Numbered from the stretch's first letter, positions 7,117-12,827 are shown. The stretch: DNA of 14,923 nucleotides from Phycisphaerae bacterium (GCA_030603035.1 JAUVYQ010000060.1:1-14923); one strand, 5' to 3'. The notes: generated by a model not told the origin, from the letters alone. Translations and numbers: made by a program.

Positions 7117-7431
7117 CTACGTAGTAAACGGCAATAGTGCCATATACCTGGCACGTTTAATTGCCTTTTTCGCCTTTCTTTGACAGCCGGCACAATTACC
7201 GCTGCGCTTGCGGGAGTATATCTTGCCGCGATTGGTCAAAAGCTTCTGCAGAGTCTCGACGTCCTTGTAGTCAACGTATTTTATGCCTCTTCTGCAAAAA
7301 CGACATTGCGTCCGTTCACGAACACCTGCAAAGACCGGTTTTCTTCTCCCGACCCCTTCCAGATCCCTTCGGGTTCCCATTTTGCTATCCATCGCAAAAC
7401 CGGCCCCTCTCCTTCTTTGTATTGTTCTCAT
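7117..7431 (-). CDS. rpsR: Ribosomal protein bS18, four-cysteine form with N-terminal extension
   Basis: bS18 binds the 30S platform next to bS6. The conserved body is CRFCRRGIKYVDYKD through NCAGCQRKAKKAIKRARYMALLPF. It carries a full zinc-binding quartet, Cys43, Cys46, Cys80 and Cys83. At 104 residues it is about 25-30 longer than E. coli bS18. The extra part is a basic N-terminus (MRTIQRRRGAGFAMDSKMGTRRD). ATG 7431 has the best ribosome-binding site (AAGGGG, 6 nt spacing). ATGs at 7392 or 7380 are possible shorter starts; the DNA around them resembles an intergenic hairpin repeat. It sits between ssb and rplI as in many rpsF-ssb-rpsR operons. Confidence 0.93.
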   Translation of the reverse strand: MRTIQRRRGAGFAMDSKMGTRRDLEGVGRRKPVFAGVRERTQCRFCRRGIKYVDYKDVETLQKLLTNRGKIYSRKRSGNCAGCQRKAKKAIKRARYMALLPFTT

Positions 7432-7452
7432 CTTTTACCCCTTACGGGAATT

Positions 7453-7486
7453 TAGGATTCTCAATTCTTCATTCTTAATTCTCAAT
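7453..7486. repeat. Degenerate tandem ATTCT(C/T)A repeat, rpsR-ssb gap
   Basis: The words ATTCTCA, ATTCTTC, ATTCTTA, ATTCTCA, ATTCC follow one another at about 7-bp steps between the ssb stop and the rpsR ribosome-binding site. No gene or promoter was recognised here. Confidence 0.6.
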
Positions 7487-7496
7487 TCCTTGCCCC

Positions 7497-7931
7497 TCAA
7501 AACGGTATATCATCTGCGCCCGTCTGCTCATCAGGACCCCGCTCTTGAGCACCTGCACCGCTTGCGCCCTCCTGAGTTTGGCCGGCATCTGGTCCCGGCG
7601 CACCACCGGGAAGAAACTGAAAGTTTTCAACTGTAACCCTGTGCTTGCTGCGCTTGGTGCCGTCCTGGGCCGTCCAACTATTAAATGTCAGCCTGCCCTC
7701 AACAAAGAGCGGCCTGCCTTTGCTGAGGTACTTGTTTATATTCTCGGCAGTTCGACCGAACGCCCGGCAATCTATAAAACAGGTCTCGTCCCTATCTTCG
7801 CCTTCCCTGCTTTTCCATTTACGGTTCACCGCCAGCCCGAAATCGACCACAGCGGTCTGGCTGGGCAGGTACGACAATTGGGGGTCACGAGTCAGACGAC
7901 CCATCAGCAAAACTTTATTAAAATTAGCCAT
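7497..7931 (-). CDS. ssb: Single-stranded DNA-binding protein SSB
   Basis: SSB coats single-stranded DNA and recruits repair and replication partners. The 144-residue protein has the OB fold at about 1-108 (NKVLLMGRLTRDPQLSYLPS, DFGLAVNRKW, CFIDCRAFGRTAENINKYLSKG, LFVEGRL, VENFQFL). A Gly/Ala/Gln-rich disordered linker and the acidic partner-binding tip DDIPF complete it. ATG 7931 follows AAAGGGG at about 8 nt. It lies between rpsF and rpsR, the standard place for the main bacterial SSB. Confidence 0.96.
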   Translation of the reverse strand: MANFNKVLLMGRLTRDPQLSYLPSQTAVVDFGLAVNRKWKSREGEDRDETCFIDCRAFGRTAENINKYLSKGRPLFVEGRLTFNSWTAQDGTKRSKHRVTVENFQFLPGGAPGPDAGQTQEGASGAGAQERGPDEQTGADDIPF

Positions 7932-7974
7932 CTCAAAATCCCCTTTCCGCCTTAACCCTTAAAATCAGCCACAA

Positions 7975-8547
7975 TCAATCCTCTTTAGCATCTTGTCCGC
8001 CCAGCTCATCAATCCGCTCAATATCTTCTTTTGGCTCGGCCTGCTCCGACTCACTCGCCGCAGCTTCCGGAGTTTCCAAACGCCCTCTTTCGCGCTTGGC
8101 TGCACCTTGCTCTACTTCAACCTTTTCTGCCGCTTCTTGAGCAGCTTTATGCTTCTCTTTTTCTGCCTGCTCAGCAGGAGTATCTTTGGAGGTTTCCATT
8201 TCACTATCTTTCTGCGAAATGAGGTCCTTTTCAATATCTTGCTTCTCTCTTGTCTCGGGACTCAGAATCAAAACACGCATAATCCGCTCCGAGAGATGAA
8301 CATCTCTCTCAATATCCCGTATCCTCTCGCCATCGGCCCTGAAATAACAAAGGATATATGTCCCCCTGGTTTTATCGCCAATTTTATATGCCAGTTTCCT
8401 ATCGTCCCATTTTTTCATCGAGACAATCTCAGCCTCAGCCCTTTCCAGTATGGTTTTGATAGTCGTAATAATTGCGTCCCAATTCTGTGCCTGGGCCGAA
8501 TCAACAAGAAACATACCCTCATACAATTTCTTAACAACAGTTTCCAA
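7975..8547 (-). CDS. rpsF: Ribosomal protein bS6 with long charged C-terminal extension
   Basis: bS6 pairs with bS18 on the 30S platform. Residues about 7-98 are the bS6 fold: KLYEGMFLVD, KKWDDRKLAYKIGDKTRGTYILCYF and LSERIMRVLIL. Residues 99-190 are a long Glu/Lys/Ala-rich tail with no family counterpart, probably helical or disordered. The start is a TTG at 8547-8545, because the conserved first strand (YEGMFLVD) lies only nine residues on and GGAG sits 9 nt upstream; no ATG gives a complete first strand. It is first of the rpsF-ssb-rpsR-rplI-dnaB set and lies 51 bp after pth. Confidence 0.93.
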   Translation of the reverse strand: METVVKKLYEGMFLVDSAQAQNWDAIITTIKTILERAEAEIVSMKKWDDRKLAYKIGDKTRGTYILCYFRADGERIRDIERDVHLSERIMRVLILSPETREKQDIEKDLISQKDSEMETSKDTPAEQAEKEKHKAAQEAAEKVEVEQGAAKRERGRLETPEAAASESEQAEPKEDIERIDELGGQDAKED

Positions 8548-8562
8548 GTCAAATATCTCCCG

Positions 8563-8597
8563 TATTTACTATTTAGTCGTTCTGCCAAATACTATCC
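8563..8597. repeat. Degenerate ACTATT word repeat, pth-rpsF gap
   Basis: The 51-bp gap contains TATTTACTATTTA (8563-8575), then ACTATCC and ACTATTG words that run up to the pth stop codon. The 13-mer TATTTACTATTTA recurs in the MITE-like element at 12428-12507. Confidence 0.5.
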
Positions 8598-8598
8598 A

Positions 8599-9180
8599 CT
8601 ATTGCCTATTGACCATTTCATTAAACGTATTCATAGCTGCCTCTATGCCGCATTCGACCCAACAAAGCACCGCCTCTGCCGCCCTCTTAATGGCCTCATC
8701 CAGCAGCAGTCTATCTGTCTCTGCCGGCTTATCGAGAACAAAATCTACATCTGATTCTTCACCGCTCTGGCCGATGCCGATTCGCAAACGTCCTATACTC
8801 TCTGTGCCGAGCTTTTCTATAACATCAGCCAGGCCATTATGCCCGCTGGCCGAACCCTTTGCTCGAATCCGAATCCTGCCCGGCGATAACGCCATATCGT
8901 CGGTCACCACCAGCAAATCCTCGGCGCCGAGCTTGTAAAAACCCACCGCCGTCGCAACGGCCTGACCACTGCGGTTCATAAACTGCCACGGCTTTAACAA
9001 TATTAACTTTTTATCTGAAAATTCACCCTCGCCGAAACGAGCGCCGAATTTTCGCTTCCTTACCTTTATCTTCAACGACTCAGCCAGTGAATCTACTACC
9101 CTAAAACCGATATTGTGTCGCGTATCAACATACTCATCGCCCGGGTTCCCCAGGCCAACGACCATTTTAGTTTCAGCCAT
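8599..9180 (-). CDS. pth: Peptidyl-tRNA hydrolase
   Basis: Pth cleaves peptidyl-tRNA that has dropped off ribosomes, recycling tRNA. The 193-residue protein shows the bacterial family motifs: VGLGNPG (8-14, Asn12), TRHNIGF (20-26, catalytic His22), FMNRSG (Asn69), TDDMALSPGRIRIRAKGSASGHNG (Asp94, Asn115) and the C-terminal helical segment. The frame is open to 9234, but the conserved start MAETKMVVGLGNPG fixes ATG 9180. Its only ribosome-binding-like sequence, GGGGA, is inside the 3' arm of a hairpin repeat at 9187-9212. It follows rplY by about 50 nt, the usual ctc-pth order. Confidence 0.96.
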   Translation of the reverse strand: MAETKMVVGLGNPGDEYVDTRHNIGFRVVDSLAESLKIKVRKRKFGARFGEGEFSDKKLILLKPWQFMNRSGQAVATAVGFYKLGAEDLLVVTDDMALSPGRIRIRAKGSASGHNGLADVIEKLGTESIGRLRIGIGQSGEESDVDFVLDKPAETDRLLLDEAIKRAAEAVLCWVECGIEAAMNTFNEMVNRQ

Positions 9181-9186
9181 AACAAC

Positions 9187-9212
9187 ATTCCCCACACATA
9201 AGTGTGGGGAAT
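9187..9212. repeat. Hairpin repeat copy 2 (11-bp arms), overlapping the pth ribosome-binding site
   Basis: ATTCCCCACAC (9187-9197), loop ATAA, GTGTGGGGAAT (9202-9212). This is a perfect 11-bp inverted repeat between rplY and pth. On the mRNA (minus strand) its 3' arm ends GGGGAAT, 6 nt before the pth ATG, so the stem covers the only Shine-Dalgarno-like sequence. Confidence 0.85.
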
Positions 9213-9230
9213 CTCTCACCCAACACGGCG

Positions 9231-9884
9231 TCACTTACCCTCTTCTTCAGAAGGTTGCTCTTCCGGCTCCTTGGCCTCGCCAATAACTTCGGGAGCAACC
9301 GGGGCTTCCTCTTCAACCTCTTCGACAGCCTTGGCAGCAGCAACCAAACTGCAGGTGACCAGCAGCACCTCCGGTGAGATTGACAGCTTCACCCCCTCCG
9401 GAAGCTCAATATCGCCGGCGTGCAAAACATCACCCACATCCATATCTTTCACCGAGACAACAATAGTTTCGGGAATATCGGTTACTCTGCACTCGATTTC
9501 CACGTGGTCTGTATGCTCGGTAATAATACCGCCTTCGTGCGCGCCTTTCGGTGTGCCTTTAAGTTCGATAGGAACCGCTACTTTAACTGTCTCGGTTACG
9601 TCAACTCTCATCAGGTCCACATGAATGATATCTTTGCCCAGATAGTCATATTGCAGGTCTTTAATAATCATCTTTTGTCGCTTTTTACCTATCTGCACAT
9701 CCATCAGCCGATGCCCGTGATGCAGCCTTTCGACCAGCTTACGCACGTCTAACGAAATAGCCACCGGCTCCTTCTTATGTCCGTACACAATAGCGGGTAT
9801 TCGGCCCTGCTTACGCACCTTCGCCGCAGACTTTGAGCCGGTATGCTCACGAATTTCCGCCTTCAAAGGCAAAGCTTCTTCCAT
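9231..9884 (-). CDS. rplY: Ribosomal protein bL25, Ctc/TL5 type
   Basis: bL25 binds 5S rRNA; the long Ctc/TL5 form is general-stress linked in some bacteria. The 217 residues comprise the 5S-binding domain at about 1-95 (REHTGSKSAAKVRKQGRIPAIVYGHKKEPV, KDLQYDYLGKDIIHVDLMRV). The TL5-type beta domain follows at about 96-185 (VAVPIELKGTPKGAHEGGIITEH, IPETIVVSVKDMDVGDVLHAGDIELPEGV). An acidic Glu-rich tail covers about 190-217. ATG 9884 is preceded by GAGGTGAGG. It is placed between prs and pth as in many bacteria. Confidence 0.95.
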   Translation of the reverse strand: MEEALPLKAEIREHTGSKSAAKVRKQGRIPAIVYGHKKEPVAISLDVRKLVERLHHGHRLMDVQIGKKRQKMIIKDLQYDYLGKDIIHVDLMRVDVTETVKVAVPIELKGTPKGAHEGGIITEHTDHVEIECRVTDIPETIVVSVKDMDVGDVLHAGDIELPEGVKLSISPEVLLVTCSLVAAAKAVEEVEEEAPVAPEVIGEAKEPEEQPSEEEGK

Positions 9885-9904
9885 AATCTCCTCACCTCAA
9901 TGCG

Positions 9905-10858
9905 CTAAACATTGTCGAACAAGCTGCTAACCGATTCATTTCTGTGTATCCTCTTTATCGCCTCGCCCAACATAGCTGAGACGGTTAAAACCTTAATACT
10001 GCCAATCTTTTTGGCTGCTGGAGCCAACGGTATAGTATCGGTAACTACCACTTCATCAATCGGCGCCTGCTCCAATCGTTCCAACGCCTCTCCGGCAAGA
10101 ACGCCGTGTGTAGCGCCGACATATATTCTTTCAGCTCCCCGCTCCTTAACCAGACTGGCCGCACTACACACAGTCCCGGCGGTGGCGATAATATCGTCGC
10201 ACATCAGAATATTTCTGCCTTTTACTTCCCCGATAATCTCCGAAGCGTGCACCTCGTTGCTGCTTATCCGTTTTTTGTGCACAATTGCCAGCTCTCCGCC
10301 GAGGTGCGCCGCGTATCTGGATGCAATCCTCATATTACCCACATCCGGCGAAATTACGGTCAATTTATCAATCTTCTTATCCTTAAAATACTTGCCCAGC
10401 ACCAGCTCACCGGTCAGGTGGTCAACCGGTATATCGAAAAAACCCTGCACCTGTGCAGCGTGCAGGTCCATAGCCAAGACCCTGTCGGCGCCGGCGGTGG
10501 TAATTAGATTGGCTACCAGCTTTGCGGTAATTGGAACTCGCCCTTCGTCTTTTCTATCCTGCCGGGCGTAGCCAAAGTAAGGAATAACCGCAGTGATGCG
10601 ACTCGCACTGGCCCTTCGCAAACAGTCCAGATAGATTAAAAGCTCTACCAGATGCTCATCAACAGGCCTGCACGTTGACTGCACAACAAAGCAATCCCTG
10701 CCGCGAACATCATCTTCCACCCTGACAACCTTCTCGCCGTCCCCAAACCGCTCAATCTTCGCAGCGCCGAGCTGAATGCCTAAATACTCACAAACCGCAC
10801 CGGCCAATGCTGTATTACTCTTACCGGAGAATATCTTCAGATTATCATTCACAAACAT
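9905..10858 (-). CDS. prs: Ribose-phosphate pyrophosphokinase (PRPP synthetase)
   Basis: Prs makes PRPP from ribose 5-phosphate and ATP for nucleotide, histidine and tryptophan synthesis. Class I motifs are present: FGDGE (38-42), PYFGYARQDRK (93-103, ATP site), DLHAAQVQGFF (131-141), SPDVGN (170-175) and KKRISSNEV (195-203, catalytic Lys/Arg flap). The PRPP loop DDIIATAGT is at 221-229. The loop has Ala225 where most class I enzymes have Asp (DDIIDTAGT). The 317-residue length is normal. ATG 10858 follows AAAAGG at 7 nt. It is downstream of glmU by 26 bp and upstream of rplY, the classic glmU-prs-ctc order. Confidence 0.96.
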   Translation of the reverse strand: MFVNDNLKIFSGKSNTALAGAVCEYLGIQLGAAKIERFGDGEKVVRVEDDVRGRDCFVVQSTCRPVDEHLVELLIYLDCLRRASASRITAVIPYFGYARQDRKDEGRVPITAKLVANLITTAGADRVLAMDLHAAQVQGFFDIPVDHLTGELVLGKYFKDKKIDKLTVISPDVGNMRIASRYAAHLGGELAIVHKKRISSNEVHASEIIGEVKGRNILMCDDIIATAGTVCSAASLVKERGAERIYVGATHGVLAGEALERLEQAPIDEVVVTDTIPLAPAAKKIGSIKVLTVSAMLGEAIKRIHRNESVSSLFDNV

Positions 10859-10884
10859 TCCCTTGCCTTTTTATTTTTTGCTTT

Positions 10885-12111
10885 TTACTCTTTGCGCCCA
10901 AATTTATCTATCTCTTTTTGCGAGACCACCGTCCCGGCGCTTATGCGCGAGCCGTCCTTCAACTCAATTGGCGCTATCAGTACCGCACCTGAGCCGATGT
11001 AGCAGTCATTACCTATATTTGTCCGGTTCACCTTCTCGCCGTCGAAATTGGCCGTTATCGAGCCGGCTCCTATATTAACATTCCGCCCCACAACAGCATC
11101 GCCGATATAGCTGTGGTGTCGTGCTCGCACTCCGTTAGCCAGAGTCGAATTTTTAACTTCTGTAAAAACGCCCAGCACAACATCGTCTTTCAAAACCGTG
11201 CCATCCCTCAAATAGGCAAACGGCCCAATTCGACAGCCCTGCCCGATTTTAACCTCACCGTGAATATATGTAAAGGGCTCAATCACCGTATCCTGCCCAA
11301 TTTGTGCTCTTATATCTATCCAGGTATTATCAGGGTCAACTATTGTCACTCCATTCTCCATCAGCTCCCGCTGAATCCGCCGCTGCATAATCTTGCTCGC
11401 TGTGGCGAGCTCGCGCCTGCTGTTGACACCCATAGCTTCCTCAGGCCGCACCGCCGTAACGGCTACGACTTTATGGCCTGCTGCAATGATAAGAGACAGT
11501 GCATCGGTCAAATAATACTCTTTTTTGACATTATCAGGCCTGACCTTCTCAACCGCTTCAAAAAGAATTTTATTATTGAACAGATAATAGCTTGGGTTGA
11601 CCTCGCAAATTCCCAATTGTTCGCTCGTGCAGTCGCCATGCTCAACAATACCCTGGATATCGCCGCGTGCATTCCGCACTATGCGCCCGTATCCGGTCGG
11701 GTCATCCAGGACCGCCGTCGCCAATGTCGCCGCCGAACGCTCGGCCTCGTGTTTTTCAAAAAGCGTCTTTAGCATTTCAGCCCGAATCAACGGCCCGTCA
11801 CCGCAAAGAACCAGCGTTTCACCCTCAAAATCGCTGAGATGTTCCCTGCAGCACAAAACCGCATGTGCAGTCCCTTCCTGCCTGGGCTGACGGACCCAGA
11901 CAACATCCTCAGCATCACCGAATCGCTCTTTCACCTGCTCATTACCGTACCCAACCACAGCATATATTTTTTCGACCCCAACCTGCCGGCACACATCAAG
12001 CACATAGGCTAGCATAGGCCGCCCGCATACCTCATGCAGCACCTTGGCCAGTTGTGTATTCATCCTGATGCTGACCCCCGCCGCCAGTATTATCGCTACT
12101 CTTTCTGCCAT
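10885..12111 (-). CDS. glmU: GlmU, bifunctional GlcN-1-P acetyltransferase / GlcNAc-1-P uridyltransferase (compact form)
   Basis: GlmU makes UDP-GlcNAc, precursor of peptidoglycan and of the lipid A made by LpxC/LpxD here. Residues about 1-228 are the uridyltransferase, with nucleotide loop LAAGVSIRM (9-17), Lys23, QEGTAHAV (78-85), CGDGPLI (103-109) and YLTDAL (200-205). Residues about 250-400 are the left-handed beta-helix acetyltransferase. It has EVK (Lys320), His332 and Tyr335 in RHHSYIGD, and NIGAGSITANFDG (346-358), all matching catalytic residues of the family. At 408 residues it is shorter than the usual ~456; about two beta-helix coils before GPFAYLR are missing, plus some of the tail. 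The nucleotide loop departs from LAAGKGTRM. No clear ribosome-binding site precedes ATG 12111. Confidence 0.92.
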   Translation of the reverse strand: MAERVAIILAAGVSIRMNTQLAKVLHEVCGRPMLAYVLDVCRQVGVEKIYAVVGYGNEQVKERFGDAEDVVWVRQPRQEGTAHAVLCCREHLSDFEGETLVLCGDGPLIRAEMLKTLFEKHEAERSAATLATAVLDDPTGYGRIVRNARGDIQGIVEHGDCTSEQLGICEVNPSYYLFNNKILFEAVEKVRPDNVKKEYYLTDALSLIIAAGHKVVAVTAVRPEEAMGVNSRRELATASKIMQRRIQRELMENGVTIVDPDNTWIDIRAQIGQDTVIEPFTYIHGEVKIGQGCRIGPFAYLRDGTVLKDDVVLGVFTEVKNSTLANGVRARHHSYIGDAVVGRNVNIGAGSITANFDGEKVNRTNIGNDCYIGSGAVLIAPIELKDGSRISAGTVVSQKEIDKFGRKE

Positions 12112-12165
12112 AACATTTAGAGCGTAAAACGCAAAGTGAAAAAGTAAAAACTATTGAATTGGGTT

Positions 12166-12193
12166 CCCATTTTGCAAAAAGTCGCAAAATGGG
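12166..12193. repeat. Hairpin CCCATTTTGC/GCAAAATGGG, upstream of glmU
   Basis: CCCATTTTGC (12166-12175), 8-nt loop AAAAAGTC, GCAAAATGGG (12184-12193). It is a perfect 10-bp inverted repeat between tRNA-Gln and glmU. The 15-mer GGGTTCCCATTTTGC (12161-12175) occurs again at 7371-7385 inside rpsR, where a weaker version of the same stem follows after an equal 8-nt loop. Confidence 0.75.
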
Positions 12194-12243
12194 GGCCCTT
12201 CCTCAGTTTTACACTTTTAGCTTTAAGCTTTTAGTTTTCAAAG

Positions 12244-12315
12244 CTACCCGGCCAGGACTCGAACCTGGAACGTGGGCACCAAAAGCCCATGTGTTACCAA
12301 TTACACCACCGGGTA
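12244..12315 (-). tRNA. tRNA-Gln (anticodon UUG)
   Basis: The minus strand folds as a full cloverleaf: acceptor TACCCGG/CCGGGTA with discriminator G, D arm GTGT-AATTGGTA-ACAC, and anticodon stem TGGGC/GCCCA. The loop is TTTTGGT, giving anticodon TTG. The variable loop is CGTT, and the T arm is CCAGG-TTCGAGT-CCTGG. The weak U1-A72 pair and G73 are typical glutamine identity elements. The 3' CCA is not encoded. It is 72 nt long and lies 132 nt upstream of glmU. Confidence 0.97.
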
Positions 12316-12332
12316 ATCCAGTTTTCTATATT

Positions 12333-12352
12333 CCCCACACGTAAGTGTGGGG
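12333..12352. repeat. Hairpin repeat copy 3 (CCCCACAC/GTGTGGGG), upstream of tRNA-Gln
   Basis: CCCCACAC (12333-12340), loop GTAA, GTGTGGGG (12345-12352). It is a perfect 8-bp inverted repeat 17 nt upstream of the tRNA, in the same orientation as the copies at 4901 and 9187, with minus-strand loop TTAC. Confidence 0.8.
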
Positions 12353-12358
12353 TAAACG

Positions 12359-12538
12359 TCTGTCACGGAGCGATTTGGCCCTGTCGGAGGCTTGAGTCAG
12401 CCACGCCGCGATACTGCTGACCCCAGGAAAATTGACTATTTACTATTTACGATTTTCACTTGACTATTGCTTTTCAATCGCCAATAGTCAATCGTCAATA
12501 GTCAATTCCAGGCTACCCCGTGCGACAGAGCATTTTTT
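12359..12538 (+). ncRNA. Candidate structured RNA with closing stem and T6 end (unidentified)
   Basis: TCTGTC (12359-12364) plus ACGG (12365-12368) pair with CCGT (12518-12521) and GACAGA (12524-12529), with only a two-base bulge. An inner stem GTCAGC (12396-12401)/GCTGAC (12416-12421) and outward partial pairs add structure. Six T follow at 12533-12538 on the plus strand, like an intrinsic terminator. I compared it by eye with 4.5S/SRP, 6S, RNase P, tmRNA and common riboswitches and matched none. It could be chance pairing in spacer DNA. Confidence 0.25.
12428..12507. mobile_element. 80-bp MITE-like inverted-repeat insertion flanked by CCAGG
   Basis: The segment begins AA then AATTGACTATT (12430-12440) and ends AATAGTCAATT (12497-12507), a perfect 11-bp terminal inverted repeat. 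A nested perfect stem TTGACTATTG (12460-12469)/CAATAGTCAA (12482-12491) lies inside. CCAGG stands on both sides (12423-12427 and 12508-12512), like a 5-bp target duplication. There is no coding capacity. CCAGG repeats can arise by chance, and the internal TTGACTATT words resemble degenerate spacer repeats elsewhere in the window. Confidence 0.45.
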
Positions 12539-12593
12539 CAATTGTCGGACTATAGCCGATTCACAACGACGAATCAACCTTTTTTTTACATAA

Positions 12594-12607
12594 AAAACGC
12601 CCGTTTT
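12594..12607. repeat. Short palindrome AAAACG-CC-CGTTTT
   Basis: AAAACG (12594-12599), CC, CGTTTT (12602-12607). It is a perfect 6-bp inverted repeat in the strand-switch region. The stem is too A+T-rich and short to call a terminator with confidence. Confidence 0.4.
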
Positions 12608-12653
12608 CAGCATTAAAAAGCGGCTTTCTCCGTAACGAGTCCATAGGACTGCC

Positions 12654-12669
12654 AAAAAAGCTCTTTTTT
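12654..12669. terminator. A-tract / T-tract palindrome, possible weak bidirectional terminator
   Basis: AAAAAAG (12654-12660), CT, CTTTTTT (12663-12669). It is a perfect 7-bp inverted repeat lying between the two oppositely oriented gene blocks. The stem is A-T pairs apart from one G-C pair, and the loop is only two bases, so termination activity is doubtful. Confidence 0.2.
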
Positions 12670-12710
12670 ATGCGAGACACGAGCAACGAGTATGTTTTGG
12701 CTTATTTGGT

Positions 12711-12731
12711 AGGTTGTGCACTGCACAACAA
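12711..12731. repeat. Hairpin GTTGTGC/GCACAAC, relative of the 2452 hairpin
   Basis: GTTGTGC (12713-12719), loop ACT, GCACAAC (12723-12729), preceded by TAG. It aligns with TAGGGTGTGC-ATT-GCACACCCTA at 2453-2475. The G-C pair there is replaced by a T-A pair here on both arms, so the stem is kept. The outer pairs on the right are lost. Confidence 0.6.
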
Positions 12732-12734
12732 TGC

Positions 12735-12778
12735 GTTTACTGTCGTCTGTCCTCTGTCGTCTGCCCTCCGTCCTCTGT
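12735..12778. repeat. Degenerate CTGTCGTCTGTCCT tandem repeat
   Basis: Words CTGTCGT, CTGTCCT, CTGTCGT, CTGCCCT, CCGTCCT, CTGTGG follow each other at 7-bp steps. This is a diverged heptanucleotide array in non-coding DNA just upstream of a promoter-like site. Confidence 0.75.
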
Positions 12779-12800
12779 GGCAATTCTATTGATTAAATTG

Positions 12801-12827
12801 TTGACACACATACTCACGTTTGATAAT
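12801..12827 (+). promoter_or_regulatory. Possible sigma70-type promoter ahead of the nuclease gene
   Basis: TTGACA (12801-12806, perfect -35) and GATAAT (12822-12827, 5 of 6 to TATAAT) are separated by 15 bp, shorter than the ideal 17. It faces the nuclease gene 143 bp downstream. A start site near 12834 would leave almost no leader before an ATG at 12838. Confidence 0.4.

Noticed and set aside
7993..8754. 253-codon open frame on the plus strand
   Set aside because: It lies antisense to rpsF and pth, whose protein motifs are unmistakable, and its own translation is Leu/Phe/Ser-rich without motifs.
9181..9234. Upstream extension of pth to 9234
   Set aside because: The added 18 residues cover the hairpin repeat and overlap the rplY end; all Pth homologues start close to VGLGNPG.
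12359..12538. 6S RNA, 4.5S/SRP RNA, RNase P RNA or riboswitch
   Set aside because: None of the conserved cores I know (for example the GGAAGCAGC loop of SRP RNA or the thi box) is present, so no class name was given.
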